Notes: generated by a model from the letters alone, not told the origin. A stretch of 64,000 nt of DNA from Diphasiastrum complanatum (GCA_029204225.1 CM055096.1:33672571-33736570), one strand, 5' to 3'. Shown: positions 12,201 through 22,639, numbered from the stretch's first letter. Numbers and translations are program-made.

Positions 12201-13157
12201 AGAGCACGTTTACAAATTTTGTACATATTTTTGAGGCATGCTATTGCTTGTGTTTGGAGGCATTTGTGAAGTGGGTTTTCCATAATTTTGATCTATCCTC
12301 AGTGTTATTCCCATCCGCTAGACATAGTGTGATAAATGCTTCTCTTAAACTGGCAGAGCTATGAGAGCTAAGACAAGGGACTGTGAGTTGCCTGAGAACT
12401 GGCATAGAAGCTGAAATTCACCAACAGGTGCATTTCTAAAGACAAATGCTGGACGAGATAATCAGTTGTCTTCTGGTATAAATCATTCCCTCTCAAAAAT
12501 AACTTGTCAGATGCTGTAGATAAATGCCACCTCTCTAAAAAAGCTATTCAGCTTTTTTTGTAAGGGTTTTTGATTTTGTAGAGAGTTCCATGCTCTGGTT
12601 TCACTCCAAAGTCTTATTTGCCCATGACTTGTCTTGGTTTTGCAAGATTCTAGAAGTTTGGAAGTACACATTTGTGTTGATGGTTGAAAATAACTTGCCA
12701 TTATGTAGCAAAAATTCATCAAGCACTTGCATTATCTTGTAGTTTTTGGAGGGACTTGTAGTTTTGCTTATGATGCCTTAAGTTGCATCTTGGAACATTC
12801 TTCCTGTAAAAGTGTTTATTTCGATGCCAACTTGAAAGAACAACTGTAACTCAGCTTCGAAGTTGAGCAAATGAAAGATTTGTTCATTTATTTTTCATAG
12901 ATTTTATCATTAAAATTTAGATCTGTTTTCATTTTTTACTTCTAACAGAAAATAAAAAATACAGATCACAGAAATGTATTAACTTCAAAGTATTGGAAAA
13001 CCGAAAACTGCTTGAAACGTGACCAATATGGTGAGCAAATGTTAATGTACATCTCACTTGACTTTTTCTTTGGATTTATGTGCAGCAACAGGGGATGATG
13101 GGTTTCACTGAAACTGATTCAGCATTGGATGGGTACGCTGCTGAGATTTGTTCGTAA
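116..13157 (+). CDS. Type-B response regulator (ARR-B-like) transcription factor, 5' end outside window
   Basis: Nuclear transcription factor that ends the cytokinin His-Asp phosphorelay: a receiver domain takes phosphate on Asp and a GARP (Myb-like) domain binds DNA. Visible exons are 116-268, 1570-1944, 2362-2438, 2656-4011 and 13086-13157; all introns are GT/AG and the phases agree (2 nt + 676 codons + stop). Seen: second half of the receiver with the phosphoacceptor motif [12 protein letters not shown] and conserved Lys in YLLKPVR, a basic/acidic linker rich in K, E and D, the GARP core [11 protein letters not shown]...AVNQLGID...[10 protein letters not shown]...[20 protein letters not shown], then a long Gln/Ser/Asn-rich activation region. 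The N-terminal receiver exon(s) with the first acidic residues lie upstream of base 1. The last intron is 9.07 kb and hosts an antisense Copia element. Family identity is firm; the orthologue (ARR1/2/10/12 type) cannot be set from the sequence alone. Confidence 0.93.
1570..1944 (+). CDS. Exon: end of receiver, linker and first half of GARP domain
   Basis: Acceptor cactgcag ends at 1569; donor gtaagt begins at 1945. The split codon restores M before [13 protein letters not shown]. Contains the conserved receiver Lys (YLLKPVR), the linker with KRRNEGKD and [14 protein letters not shown] (possible nuclear localisation signal plus acidic run), and the start of the GARP helix bundle ([19 protein letters not shown]) to GID. 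Confidence 0.92.
2362..2438 (+). CDS. Exon: second half of GARP DNA-binding domain (77 bp)
   Basis: Short exon flanked by gccacag (ends 2361) and donor gtacca (2439). It encodes [15 protein letters not shown] and [10 protein letters not shown], the recognition-helix part of the B-motif (SHLQKYR, completed by the next exon). Phase joins exactly to both neighbours. Confidence 0.9.
2656..4011 (+). CDS. Exon: end of GARP and long C-terminal activation region
   Basis: Acceptor ttcag ends at 2655, donor gtatga begins at 4012; 452 codons. Begins [13 protein letters not shown], completing SHLQKYR, then a low-complexity Q/S/N/G-rich region (for example [23 protein letters not shown]) as in the activation domains of this family, and ends [13 protein letters not shown]. 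An ORF reading begins further upstream at 2503, but 2503-2655 is intron. If the following intron is retained, only one Val is added before TGA. Confidence 0.92.
4012..6431 (+). other. Proximal part of the 9-kb last intron, no gene seen
   Basis: AT-rich sequence between donor 4012 and the Copia insertion. I see no coding exon, RNA gene or clear repeat here; ORFs are short and without recognisable motifs. Confidence 0.6.
6432..6874 (-). repeat. 3' LTR of Copia-A
   Basis: 443 bp bounded on the + strand by TGTAGGAATCC and ATTCTAACA (TG...CA). Its first ~295 bp match 11789-12083 almost base for base. Next to it, 6875-6882 reads cccttctt, the complement of a polypurine tract. Confidence 0.88.
6918..7785 (-). 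pseudogene. Copia-A pol 3' part: RT C-terminus and RNase H
   Basis: From 7785 down: [28 protein letters not shown] and [12 protein letters not shown] (end of Copia RT), then [11 protein letters not shown] and [14 protein letters not shown], followed after stops by the RNase H block with [42 protein letters not shown] and the terminal [11 protein letters not shown] motif. These are signature motifs of the Copia RT-RNase H region. At least two in-frame stops make it non-functional. The RT catalytic YVDD part is absent. Confidence 0.9.
7787..8190 (-). repeat. Fragment of family-B Copia 3' region and LTR start
   Basis: The reverse complement matches 17041-17530 of the element at 15170-18040 over the whole stretch (gatggagccatcaaggctc, cttaataacttaattg, gaatccatgttg, ctctagataggtt). 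It carries the untranslated region before the 3' LTR and the beginning of that LTR, but the first ~35 bp of the LTR differ. A foreign piece inside Copia-A. Confidence 0.75.
8192..8924 (+). pseudogene. Copia reverse-transcriptase N-terminal fragment, inverted inside Copia-A
   Basis: On the + strand, opposite to the surrounding Copia-[21 protein letters not shown] and [20 protein letters not shown] (start of the Copia RT domain), a frameshift, then [27 protein letters not shown] and KKALYGLKQ. Similarity stops abruptly at about 8880; the remaining codons are antisense of the Copia-A integrase tail. The block fills the place where Copia-A RT is missing, so an internal inversion of its own RT is likely. 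Confidence 0.85.
8871..9808 (-). pseudogene. Copia-A integrase (internally deleted)
   Basis: [17 protein letters not shown] with CEGC is the HHCC zinc-binding region; [12 protein letters not shown] and [18 protein letters not shown] are core DDE motifs. CEGC is followed within a few residues by [15 protein letters not shown], so the part carrying the first catalytic Asp is deleted. A frameshift at ~9206 leads into [13 protein letters not shown] and an acidic Ser/Gln-rich spacer (repeats of HFGQQSV) that precedes RT in this family. Confidence 0.9.
9838..11084 (-). pseudogene. Copia-A gag and protease start
   Basis: Start at 11084: [33 protein letters not shown]; after a frameshift at ~10890 the UBN2-type gag continues ([45 protein letters not shown]). 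The CCHC knuckle ([14 protein letters not shown], ~10270-10315) follows in another frame, then a stop-bearing linker and the aspartic protease motif [11 protein letters not shown] (~10020-10050). Several frameshifts and stops: not functional. Confidence 0.88.
11775..11788 (-). other. Primer binding site of Copia-A
   Basis: The - strand reads TGGTATCAGAGCCA directly after the 5' LTR; complementary to the 3' end of initiator tRNA-Met, the usual plant Copia primer. Confidence 0.9.
11789..12083 (-). repeat. Truncated 5' LTR of Copia-A
   Basis: 295 bp nearly identical to the 6432-6726 part of the other LTR; matching stops after cacatgta. The outer ~148 bp (U3 start on the - strand) are missing. 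Confidence 0.88.
12084..13085 (+). other. Distal part of the last intron
   Basis: About 1 kb between the truncated Copia LTR and the acceptor at 13085. No coding exon or RNA gene seen; ends with a normal pyrimidine tract and cag. Confidence 0.6.
13086..13157 (+). CDS. Distant last coding exon of type-B response regulator
   Basis: Acceptor tttatgtgcag ends at 13085 after a pyrimidine-rich tract (cttgactttttctttgg). In phase 0 with the exon ending at 4011 it encodes 23 residues beginning QQGMMGF and ending GYAAEICS, then TAA. The FTETD...LDGY pattern resembles the short Gln-rich, acidic, DGY-containing tail that many plant type-B regulators carry. It is 9.07 kb downstream of the previous exon. 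Support is phase, splice site and tail similarity; a transcript would settle it. Confidence 0.75.
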   Translation, partial: QQGMMGFTETDSALDGYAAEICS

Positions 13158-15169
13158 ACCAAGAACCAATTGGTCTTGTTATCATGATGAGGCACCTTTC
13201 CATATTAGCCAGTATTGCTTGGTCATTAATTTGAAAAGACTCCAAGCAGTCATTGATCCAGAAGAAAGCGCGGTGATCTCCCAATTTATTTTACCCGTTC
13301 AGGTTCGGAAAGCTTTATTTTTGCTTCAAGTCCTTTCCCAATATTATACAACACTGAAAGCAAGAAAATGATAGGGGCTTGTCGTTAACTGTAAAGCTTG
13401 GCATTTAATACTAGCTGATGTATGTTCACAAAGACTTTGGAGTTGAAGCTTCTTGTATAAGTTAGAATGCTAGTGAACAATGCTTCAATAAGTCGCAACA
13501 ACCATGACATTTAGATGCAAACTGTTCAAAGAAAAATGCATGTGATGTAGTATGACATGGTGTAGTATGCATGTGGTGTACTATGACATGGTTTCCATGT
13601 ATCCAATGTGACATGCATGTATTGTACCACTACAGGAGCACAAAATAATTGGTTTTGTTCTATTCACTTTCAGCTGCACTCAATAGCCAGCCGTTGGTTT
13701 GCTGTCTTATGGTGATCGTAGTGTTTTAGTACTATGTGCTGCAACACGAAGTACAAATTAGATGAAAATTTACCTACATGGACCCAAGTCATAAACTTCA
13801 CTGCTCTGATGTCAAGATCTATACATATTGATCATATTTTCAGATCTTGCATTTTGTTTGAAGCCCTACTGTACACATTTTTTCCGACTACTTTTGATGC
13901 TAGTTGATACAAAGCATTGCAACATATTGGCTAAGCTAATTTGTTTTAAACCATTCCTTTTTTATGAGCTGTTTAGAGAAGCTGAAGAGATGTGGCATGT
14001 GTTGACCAATCTATATTCCGGTGGACTGTACATTCAAAATCATAAAACACTATTTATATTCATGACAACTACTAGACATTTGATATATCCTTTTGAAAAT
14101 TATATCCTTTAACAATCAGTTTAACTTCTCTACAGCTGAACGATTGCAAAATACCCAAGCAACCAATATATACATGCCCTATGCTAATTAAAACTTATCA
14201 AACCAAATCTTACATGTAGGTAGTAGGGAAAAGTAGCATGTATGGAGTCATTAAAGTTTTCTTCTTCATTTGCATTCTGTTCATCCTTAGATAACAGAAG
14301 CTACCATAACACATCCAAGCAGTGAACTTAAGACATAAGTAATCTCTTCTCTTGCCCAGTGAATCAAACCAAAGTTTGCAAGCTATGTAACAGAAAGAGA
14401 CATGGATGCATTATGATAGTTGGTGATTGCAAGTGAATCACATGCATAATGACAATTGTACGGCCTAATGTTTTACGTAATCTAAGGATCATCCACTATC
14501 TATCCTCAAAAAATCAATCTATATTCTCTTGATGATGAAAATTTAACGATAATCGACCTTCTAAAGATCAAGAATCCTCGCACTTGTCATAGTAGATCAT
14601 TGGAATAATTTAAAACTCACTGGTATACTTTGCGAAGGTAACTTGTGTGAAGGTTGTCTAATTTGATGATTAGTACTTTTGGTGAAGATTCTTTTGAAGA
14701 ATTAGACATAAAACGCAAACAAATATCTCACTTTGATGTTCCTAGTCAAAATAACTTTCATAAGACTAACTGGAGATTCTGGTAACAAAATGAATATTTT
14801 TGTAGAAACTTTTTTGTAGGAATTAATCTTCACAAACTAGGCTATAGGAGGAGTATTTAGGATGACTGGCAAAGGTTGCATGAATGTTAACAGAAAGATA
14901 CTGATGTTTCTCTTGAAAGAGATTTGTTTCCTTGAAAAAAATGATCAGAATAAAAAAAAACCCTCACAAGACATGGATTTTGCAAACTAACCTTTGTAGA
15001 GACTTTAGGGAGTAATTTCAATATGAGAAAACTTCAGTGAGACTGGCAGGGGCTATCAACAAAAAAATTTGAAGGGTTTTTTTTTGTAATTTGTTCTTTT
15101 CTTGGCTATATCAAACACCACAAAATGCACATCTAACACTCTTGTGCAAAGACCAAGATGTCTAAATGA
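13158..15169. other. 3' UTR and gene-free interval downstream of the response regulator
   Basis: Sequence after the TAA at 13155-13157. The first few hundred bases should be 3' UTR; I cannot fix the poly(A) site. Around 13545-13620 there is a short imperfect repeat of tgtagtatgacatg. No coding frame beyond short AT-rich ORFs. Confidence 0.5.
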
Positions 15170-15847
15170 TATGAGAAATTGTCAAAATTGGCAAATCTAG
15201 CTTGATTAAACAGATAGTTTAGTGTACGTAGGTGGGGGTCCCACACATGTGAATCCATGTTGTCACTTGTCTAGGCCACCCTAGATAGGTTGCAATCATT
15301 CATAGGGTTACATAGATTTATTTGGTAATGATTTCTAAATTATAAGCACATAAATCATGGGGAAGGTTGATCTACCTAGCCACCAACTTGGCAAAACTCT
15401 AGGGTTAGGTAAGCTTGACAAATTAGTGAAAAAATAGTCAATTATCTTCCTTATTACATGGTGGATTTTCTCCTAACTTGAGAGGAGAAGAGCTCTCCCT
15501 ATTGTACATACAATCTATCATTCCATAGTGAGGAGACAAAAATTTTGGAGCACATTGGCAATCTCAAAGTTCCCTGCATTTGTCTTGTGTTTTTGTGAAT
15601 GCTTTTGAAACTAAAATTGATTACACTTTATCTCTGATAACATGCCATACTAGAGGCCATACCTCACACGTGTCGGAATTCAATGTTTGATCAATGCTTT
15701 TATTGCACTTGATTGTGGGATCCAGTATTGCCTTTCTATATCAAGATCTTGTGACTAATTTTGCAACAGATAGGTGTATCAATCAATCAATCACTCTTGG
15801 AGCCTTATGTAGGTTCATTTATGGTCTTTTGTACTATACTTTCAACA
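15170..15847 (+). repeat. 5' LTR of family-B Copia
   Basis: Starts TATGAGAAATTGTCAAAATT (other copies start TGTGAGAAAT) and ends tactttcaaca directly before the primer site. Long matches to 17392-18040, including ggttgatctacctagccacc and tggagccttatgta. Confidence 0.85.
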
Positions 15848-15861
15848 TGGTATTAGAGCCA
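15848..15861 (+). other. Primer binding site, family-B Copia
   Basis: tggtattagagcca directly after the LTR; differs by one C-to-T change from the standard TGGTATCAGAGCCA primer site for tRNA-Met. Confidence 0.85.
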
Positions 15862-16415
15862 CGTACAAGAGGATACTCATTGATCAAAGGACAATCCATT
15901 TTTAGCAAGTTGTTGCTAGAAAGCTAGTCTTGAGAGGGCGAGTTCAAATCATGTCTTAGGTTGAAGATTTGAGATCCAAACTTGGTGAGGGTCAATAGCT
16001 ATACTTCCCACATGTGTATGCATGTCTTTACTAGCATTAATCTTCATCTTTCACAAGATCCAAAAAATTTGAGTTTACACCACCTTGATGAGTTTTTTGG
16101 TGTTAGTACTATGAAAAGGTCTTGAAGAACCATGAAAAAGAGGGAGAGTTTAGCCATCTTAATTGTCCAAAACCTTGTAAAATTGACTTGATTTGATAGT
16201 TCTTTGATAGAATCTCATCTTATTTCCATTCTATCTTTGTGACGAGTGTGAGGGGTGTGACTAGAAGTCCAAAGAGAGGGCTAGAAGTCAAATTTGAGGT
16301 AATCAAGACAAGTGAAACTTTTGTGAGTTTCTAAATTCAAATCACTTCCAATTTTCTTGAGCATTGTTTTGTAGAAACCTTCCTAAGCAATGGCTTAGGA
16401 GATGAGTTCTCCAAT

Positions 16416-17039
16416 TTGGTTCAAAGTTTTGCCATCAAAGACACTTTGCCAACTATTGATAGTGTACTAGTGGCTGAAGAGTGTAGGATGCTCCATGCAA
16501 ATTTCTCATTCAAGGGCAAGAAGAAGACCAAGGGATCCAAGAAGAATCAAGCAAAGGAGGCCAAGGAGGAGGATCAAGCATCAAGTTCAAAGGGAAAGAT
16601 AGACAAGTCAAGGCTAAAATGTTTCTTTTGTGGAAAGAAGGGACATTTTGCATCCAAGTGCTACAAGAAGCAAAAAGCAAAAGAAGAGAGCAAACAAGGG
16701 AACCTTGCACATGAAGAGGAGGAGGATGTAGAAGAATTATCCTTGATGGCATCTACATCCTCACCAACAAGCAAGAGCAACTCAAGGGAGTCATGGTGGA
16801 TTGATGGTGGGGCTAGCTCCCACATGACTTATGTAAAAGACTTCTTCTCAATTCTACACTCTTTCAATAATGCTAAAAACTGTGTGTTTATTGCAAGTGA
16901 TGAAGAGTGTAGGATAGATGGTGTTGGTACCATCTCTTTATGTTTAGAATCTTCTAAAAGTATGGATCTAGACAATGTCCCTTATGTTCTATCAATGACA
17001 AAGATCTTGCTAACTGTTGGTCAATTAAACCTTATGTAA
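16416..17039 (+). pseudogene. Truncated gag-protease of family-B Copia (207 codons)
   Basis: Open from 16416 to a TAA at 17037-17039. Residues ~70-83 are the nucleocapsid zinc knuckle CFFCGKKGHFASKC, preceded by a Lys-rich stretch and followed by a Glu-rich linker. WWIDGGASSHM marks the aspartic protease; sister copies read DSGA, so Ser of the catalytic DSG is Gly here. It continues to LDNVPYVLSMTKILLTVGQL and is then cut by the deletion joining it to the 3' untranslated region. The N-terminal gag is largely gone. Not active as a protease by inference. Confidence 0.85.
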
Positions 17040-17391
17040 CAAGATGGAGCCATCAAGGCTCAGTCATATGAATCAAGCAAGGCAAGTTAGATTTGGCAAC
17101 ATTCTTTATGAACTTAATAACTTAATTGATATACCATCAAATGCACAAAATGCCTCAGAATTCATATCATGGCATAATGTATAGTTTTGAAGTTGCTACA
17201 TGTATATAGACACATTTATGGAAGATCTTGTAAGGGATCCTTTAAGAGATGGTGAAAGATCCTTCATGGACATCATTCTCTATTGGAGTCTCAAAAGTTC
17301 CTTGTTTGTAGCTGGATTTTTTAAGACACTTCTAAAGTATTCATTCATCAAGCAAAGAGAGCTGTAGATAGATCAAGCTAAATTTGAGGAG

Positions 17392-18040
17392 TGTGAGAAA
17401 TCGTCAAAATTGGCAAATCTAGTTTGATTAAACACAGTTTAGTGTACATAGGTGCCTCTCAGACATGTGAATCCATGTTTTCACATGTGTATGCTACCCT
17501 AGATAGGTTAGATATCATTCATAGGGTTGTATAGGTAGGTTTGATCATGCTTTTTTAAATTATATGACCAAATTCCTCAAATCATGGAGGAGGTTGATCT
17601 ACCTAGCCACCAACTTGGCAAAACTCTAGGGTTAGGTAAGATTGACAAATTAGGGCAAAAATAGTCAATCATCTTCCTTATTATATGTTGGATTTTCACC
17701 TAACTTGAGAGGAGAAGAGCCCTATTGTGCATACAATCTATCATTCTATAGTGAGGAAATAGAATTTTTGGAGCACATGGGCAATCTCGAGTTCCCTACA
17801 TTTGTCTTGTGTTTTTTTGAATGCTTTTGAAACTAAACGTGATTACACTTAATTTCTAATAACAGGCCATATTGGAGGTCGTACCACACATGTGTGGGGG
17901 TCGAAATTCAATGTTTGATCAATGATTTTGATTGCTCTTGATTGTGGAATCCAATATTGCTTTTCTAGATCAAGATCTTGTGACTAGTTTTGCAATAGAT
18001 AGGTGTATCAATTAATCAATCACTCTTGGAGCCTTATGTA
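17392..18040 (+). repeat. 3' LTR of family-B Copia, 3'-truncated
   Basis: Starts TGTGAGAAATCGTCAAAATT; parallels 15170-15811 to gccttatgta and then stops, missing the last ~36 bp present in the 5' LTR. Confidence 0.85.
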
Positions 18041-19100
18041 CCAATCATCACAATTATATTAACAAACTGAAAATAATGGCAGTTGCTCCTCAACAAGGGC
18101 ACTAAAATTGTAGGAAATTTTCTCATCCACCTTTAAACTCTATTTTCAAACAAAGATGATGCAAATAAGATAGGAAGTGGTTTTCTCTTTATGTCAAGTG
18201 TTAGTTCGGAGCAATGTCTATTCACAAGGTATTAGGCCAGTCTATGATGATATTTAGACCTCTAACATTCAATAACTCTAAATCTCCAATAATCAAACCT
18301 ACTTTTATCTCTTCTTCTTCTTTTTCACACAAATAGCAATAATAATTAAATCCAACAACAAGAAAATACCATAAATAACAAGATAGCAATAAACGTGAGA
18401 GAGATACAGGAGGAGAAGGAAAAGTAAGGACATCCAATGCCAAAATTGGTAGAGTATCAACTTTTTTTTTATTGAACGTAGAAAATGAGACACAATGAAC
18501 CACTATTTATAGTGGAGAGTGGGCATTTGGACTCGTTGGTTGTTGGCCAATTTTTACCTCCCTATTTATTTGAATTTTAAAATAGGTGGGAAACTTCTCT
18601 AACTTGATCTTTAGGCCTTTAATTGACTTAATTCTTGTAATGGCCTAAAAATCACTTTTATTTCTAACTGTTCATGAAATACCAATGTGATCATTGGGTT
18701 GGAGTCACAGACCCAAGGTGCTAGAGCCCTCACACTTATTAAACTGATCTAAGATCTATCATGTCTATATACAGGGTATGTACATGATTTATCTATGGTG
18801 TACTACCAAATGCCTAACATTTATATTTGATTCGATCGTGCATTTTGATTCGATCCTTGAGCTAGAAATCTTCTCTTTTGTATTATTGAAATTTTGTAGC
18901 ACTAATAACTTTGACTTGCATAACGCTCTAATTGTAGCTAAAAAATTATGTCATCTAACATATCATTGTCTGGCGAATTCCGGTACTCAGCACCATAAAA
19001 CTGAAGTGCTTTGTTAAAATCAACCGATATCTTCCAATTGTAGATCTGGTGAATGATGGGCCAATTTGGGGTGTGGATGCTGATTTGATCCAATGGCACG
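18041..19100. other. Gene-free AT-rich interval
   Basis: Only short ORFs with composition-driven hydrophobic translations; no motif, repeat or RNA gene recognised. Confidence 0.5.
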
Positions 19101-19123
19101 CCCAAATCTTTTCACTTATTGCG

Positions 19124-20841
19124 TCACAACATCGGTAAATAATAAGGATCTACTTGCAATTGGCGAGGGCTGGCAACGTAGCTCGTAATGGAATCCGGAG
19201 CTTTTTCGAAAACTATTTCTCGCCAAGCTGGCTGCTCTCCCAATGCTAGTAGTTTATCCAATTCTTTCTCTGCCTCTAACTCAGAGGTCTTGAACTTGAT
19301 AATCCCTCTACCCCTCGAGGACATATGCAGATGTTGATGCAAAAGATTTTGGATCTGGTCCTCGATGGTGATTGGTTTTTGAATCAAAATTTTGGTTCCC
19401 GATGAAGATGGACTGGCTTTAGCAGCTTGGAAATCTGTTGTATCTACGATTTTTGCTCCATCCAATCCTGTATCCATGCCTCCATGATCCTGGTGTTGAG
19501 GCAATAATTGCGATATTATAGGAACTGGAATCTGAGGCTCGGCTTCCAACACTTGAGCGGCTGTCTTTTTGTAATTCTTAATGATTGTCTTTGCCTTGCC
19601 AAGCTCAATGGTGGCCATACGTTTGAGTTTGTCGAATTTTTCTTGAAATCCTACCAGTGAAGTACGGTAGTTTTAACATCCAATTCACATTTGCGTTCAA
19701 GCTCGGCTAGGTCTAATTGTCCTGTCAACAACAACACTTGTTTTTTGAGTCCTGGACGTCTTTGTCCACTTGGTCTTGCACCGTCGTTAGTGAATTTTGA
19801 AGGCTCGCCACATAGTCTTTGAGGCGCTGAGCAGATTGGGTGGCCTTCTTCAATTCAGCTTCATACTTTGTCTCATGTTGTTTGGCAATCTTGAGCTCAC
19901 GGTTCAATTGAATAACCTTTTGGCTAATCAGTGTGTTTTCAGTCCCTAGCTCTGATATGCAATTATTCATATCTGTTTTTTCATCAATCATGGTCTGGAT
20001 CGCCCACGCGAGGTTTGAAACTAGACCTAGTATGTCACCAGAATCCATAGTGGTCATAACAGTAGTGGCAAGAGAAACGGGAACAACACCTATAGGAATT
20101 GTGCTGACTTGTCGCTGATGTCTGGCCGACTCTTTTTCTTCAAATATCTCTTCTTCTTCAAAGCCTTCTGGCAGCATGGCGTTGAACTACTTTGGAGACA
20201 GAACAACATGAGTGACCCTGATGTCTCCGGTGCCTTGATCTTGCTTGTTGATCTGGAAGGAGTCATCAAAACCAGTGGAGGTATCATGGAATTATTCGAA
20301 TCCTCTTTCAGGGGATTGGAGAACAAAGGGTCTTGGACTTTTGGGCTCTTAAAGATTTCATCTGGGACCAGCGGGTCGGAAGCATCGAACATATCCATGA
20401 ATGTTTGGGTGTAACGACTCGAATTTGTGAGGGTGAGAAGGCTTGGGAAGCTGTGATTGAAATGGTAGATCCAATGGTCACAGACTGACCCTGTGAGGAA
20501 GCAGAGGCTAGAAATGCTTCAGTAGATTGGGGGATGGATAGTTCAGTGCAAATTGTAGCAGGGGGTGGAAGTGCAAGAGTGGTTGGTTGCCTAGTACGAC
20601 GACATGACGCACAAGGTGAGTCAGTAATGTTGATCTCGCTACGTACATGATGACGACTATGTGAACTCGATGCTTGTTGAGAGAATTCAGCCGGGACTTC
20701 TTCATATATCAAAAGTACGGAATCCGTACTGAAGCCATGGATTTTATTATCAAGGTGGGAGGCTGCTAGGAGAGATAATAACTGATCGCCCGCCCGTGAA
20801 TACCCATTGTAGTGAGCAGAGGCTCCGCAAGGGTCATCCAC
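19124..20841 (-). pseudogene. Coiled-coil extra ORF downstream of Gypsy pol, frameshifted
   Basis: Four overlapping - strand frames run head to tail: 20841-20308, 20398-20090, 20177-19725 and 19618-19124. The overlaps and lack of stops within each suggest one ancestral protein of roughly 500-550 residues broken by frameshifts. The N-terminal part is Ser/Thr/Pro-rich; the middle (LISQKVIQLNRELKIAKQ, YEAELKKATQSAQRLKDYV) is heptad-like and likely a coiled coil; the C-terminal part has SSRGRGIIKFKTSELEAEKE. I recognise no catalytic domain. It lies ~740 bp downstream of a Gypsy integrase on the same strand, so it is probably an additional ORF between pol and the 3' LTR. A gag of another element or a captured host gene are alternatives. 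Confidence 0.55.
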
Positions 20842-21582
20842 TAAGTGATCATGCTTGTGCTAGGAAGTATCACGATGTCTGTTGCAAATGGGACATCACA
20901 ACGGATGGTGTATCGAGGCGAAAGAGAAGTATCGATAGAAGACATAATGGAACAAGGTCAGAAACTGAAAGTAGTTGGTGCGAGTGTATATCAGAAAGTA
21001 GTATAGATGGTTTGGAAAGTTTTGGTCGCTAAAAAAATTGGCAAGAGCTTCACTAGCACAAGTGAAAAATGAAATCAAATTCTGTCCTTTTATAGGCTAA
21101 TTTGGAGCTAGACAATGTACTAGTTTGGCTGCTCAATTCTGGACAAAAATATTGCAGGCATGTTCAATACTATGGAAATAGGTTGTAGAAATCTTGACGA
21201 AGGTTTCTGAGGTACTGAAATGATCCGATGAAGGTTTTTAAGATCTGGCGAAGGTTCAGCCTTTGCCCAAGGACATCCTTCGTATGGTACTATCATAAAT
21301 GCAAATTTTGATGATCTGATTTTGACATTCTGAATCCATATGTCAGGTCGACAAAGGTTAATAAGAATTGTAGGATGTTGTCGAAGGTTACCAAAATGGT
21401 AAGTCTCTGAACATTCACCTAACTCCAAAACATGTATTATCTCTAGGAAAGAACCTTCGCCCAACTTATTATAGGTATATCTGAGGTGGATGTATAGCCT
21501 AAAATGTTAGCGAAGGTTTCCAATATTGTATGTGCAAAATATAACCGAAACAATGATTTTCTAAGTCATTTTCCATAAAAAA

Positions 21583-22610
21583 TTATCGTCTGGAAATACT
21601 ATCCTTCCTCTTTTTCCACTTTGATGACTTTTTCTTTTTTAAAAAAAAGAAAAATTCACTCAAGTAATCAAAACAAGGAAATTGTAAAACAATCAAAGTA
21701 AAACTGACAAGGTGTTGGATCATTCTAGTTGAATTGGCTAATATGGCTGCCAAAACTTCCGTAGTTAGTTGCCATTCACCAGAGTGTCGAATTTTTTTTC
21801 CATCCAAATGTTCTAAAATAACCGCCCCATAGTTCAATATTTCTTTCACTCTATACGGACCTTCACCTATGAACTTCAATTTACCCTTAATCAGTTTTGT
21901 CTTATACATTAGTGCTAGATCTCCTTCCTTCAAATCTTTTTTGTGTAGTCGACGATCGTGCCATGCCTTGCGACGGGCTTTCTCTGCTACTAATGCATGA
22001 ACTGCTATCAATTTGGTCTCACAAAGCTTTTGTAAAGCCTCATGACGCATCTGGAAGGATTTCGCATCATCCAATCGTTCCGTTGCTGCTATGCATATAG
22101 ATGGTATCAAAAATTCAATCGGCATAACTGCATCTTGTCCAAAAATAAGTTGAAATGGCGTTTGATTCGTACTTCCTTTGTAAGCAGTTCTGAATGCCCA
22201 CAAAGCCGCAAAAAACTTATGTTTCCAATCAAAACGACTTGCTTCTACAGTTTTTGTCATAATGTTGCAGAGAATCTTGTTAGAAGATTCAGCTTGGCAA
22301 TTATCCCTTGGATAATACGGAGTACTAAACCGATGAATAAGAAAAAAGTTTTCCAATAGACACTTTATCATTTCATTCACAAAATGTATTCCGTGATCAC
22401 TAACGATCTCGATAGGATAGCCAAATCTACTAATCACGTTTTCATAGAGAAATTTAGCCATTGATTTTGTATCTGCAACTCAAACTACTTTTGCTTCAAC
22501 CCATTTGGTCATATAATCAGTTGCAACAATGATATATCTGGCTTGAGATCCTCTTGCCATAGGATGAATAGGACCAACATAGTCGAGGCCCCATTGTTGG
22601 ATTATTCTCC
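21583..22610 (-). pseudogene. Ty3/Gypsy integrase fragment
   Basis: From ~22610 down: WGLDYVGPIHPMARGSQARY (first catalytic Asp region) and YIIVATDYMTKWVEAK, an in-frame TGA near 22480, then from 22461 FGYPIEIVSDHGIHFVNEM (second Asp), YYPRDNCQAESSNKILCNIM (catalytic Glu in QAESSNK), WAFRTAYKGSTNQTPFQLIF, and the C-terminal GDLALMYKTKLIKGKLKF and EGPYRVKEILNYGAVILE chromatin-binding-like SH3 region. The order and motifs are those of plant Gypsy integrase. Stop-bearing and without neighbouring RT, so a remnant. Confidence 0.9.
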
Positions 22611-22639
22611 TTCTTATTGATCGAATAATCGGTTTTAAT

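Larger units (their letters stand above)
15170..18040 (+). mobile_element. Family-B Copia element with most of pol deleted
   Basis: Two direct repeats, 15170-15847 and 17392-18040, flank a 1.5-kb interior. A tRNA-Met-like primer site (tggtattagagcca, 15848-15861) follows the first LTR, and aatttgaggag (polypurine-like) precedes the second. The interior codes only for the end of gag (CCHC knuckle) and the start of protease, then jumps to 3' untranslated sequence, so integrase, RT and RNase H are missing. The second LTR lacks its last ~36 bp. Related copies lie at 7787-8190, 27359-29890, 30899-31718 (solo LTR) and 43020-44320. Confidence 0.88.

Noticed and set aside
18222-18503. Possible small membrane protein on the - strand
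   Set aside because: Hydrophobic translation comes from T-rich sequence; two overlapping frames look equally hydrophobic and no start context or homologue supports either.
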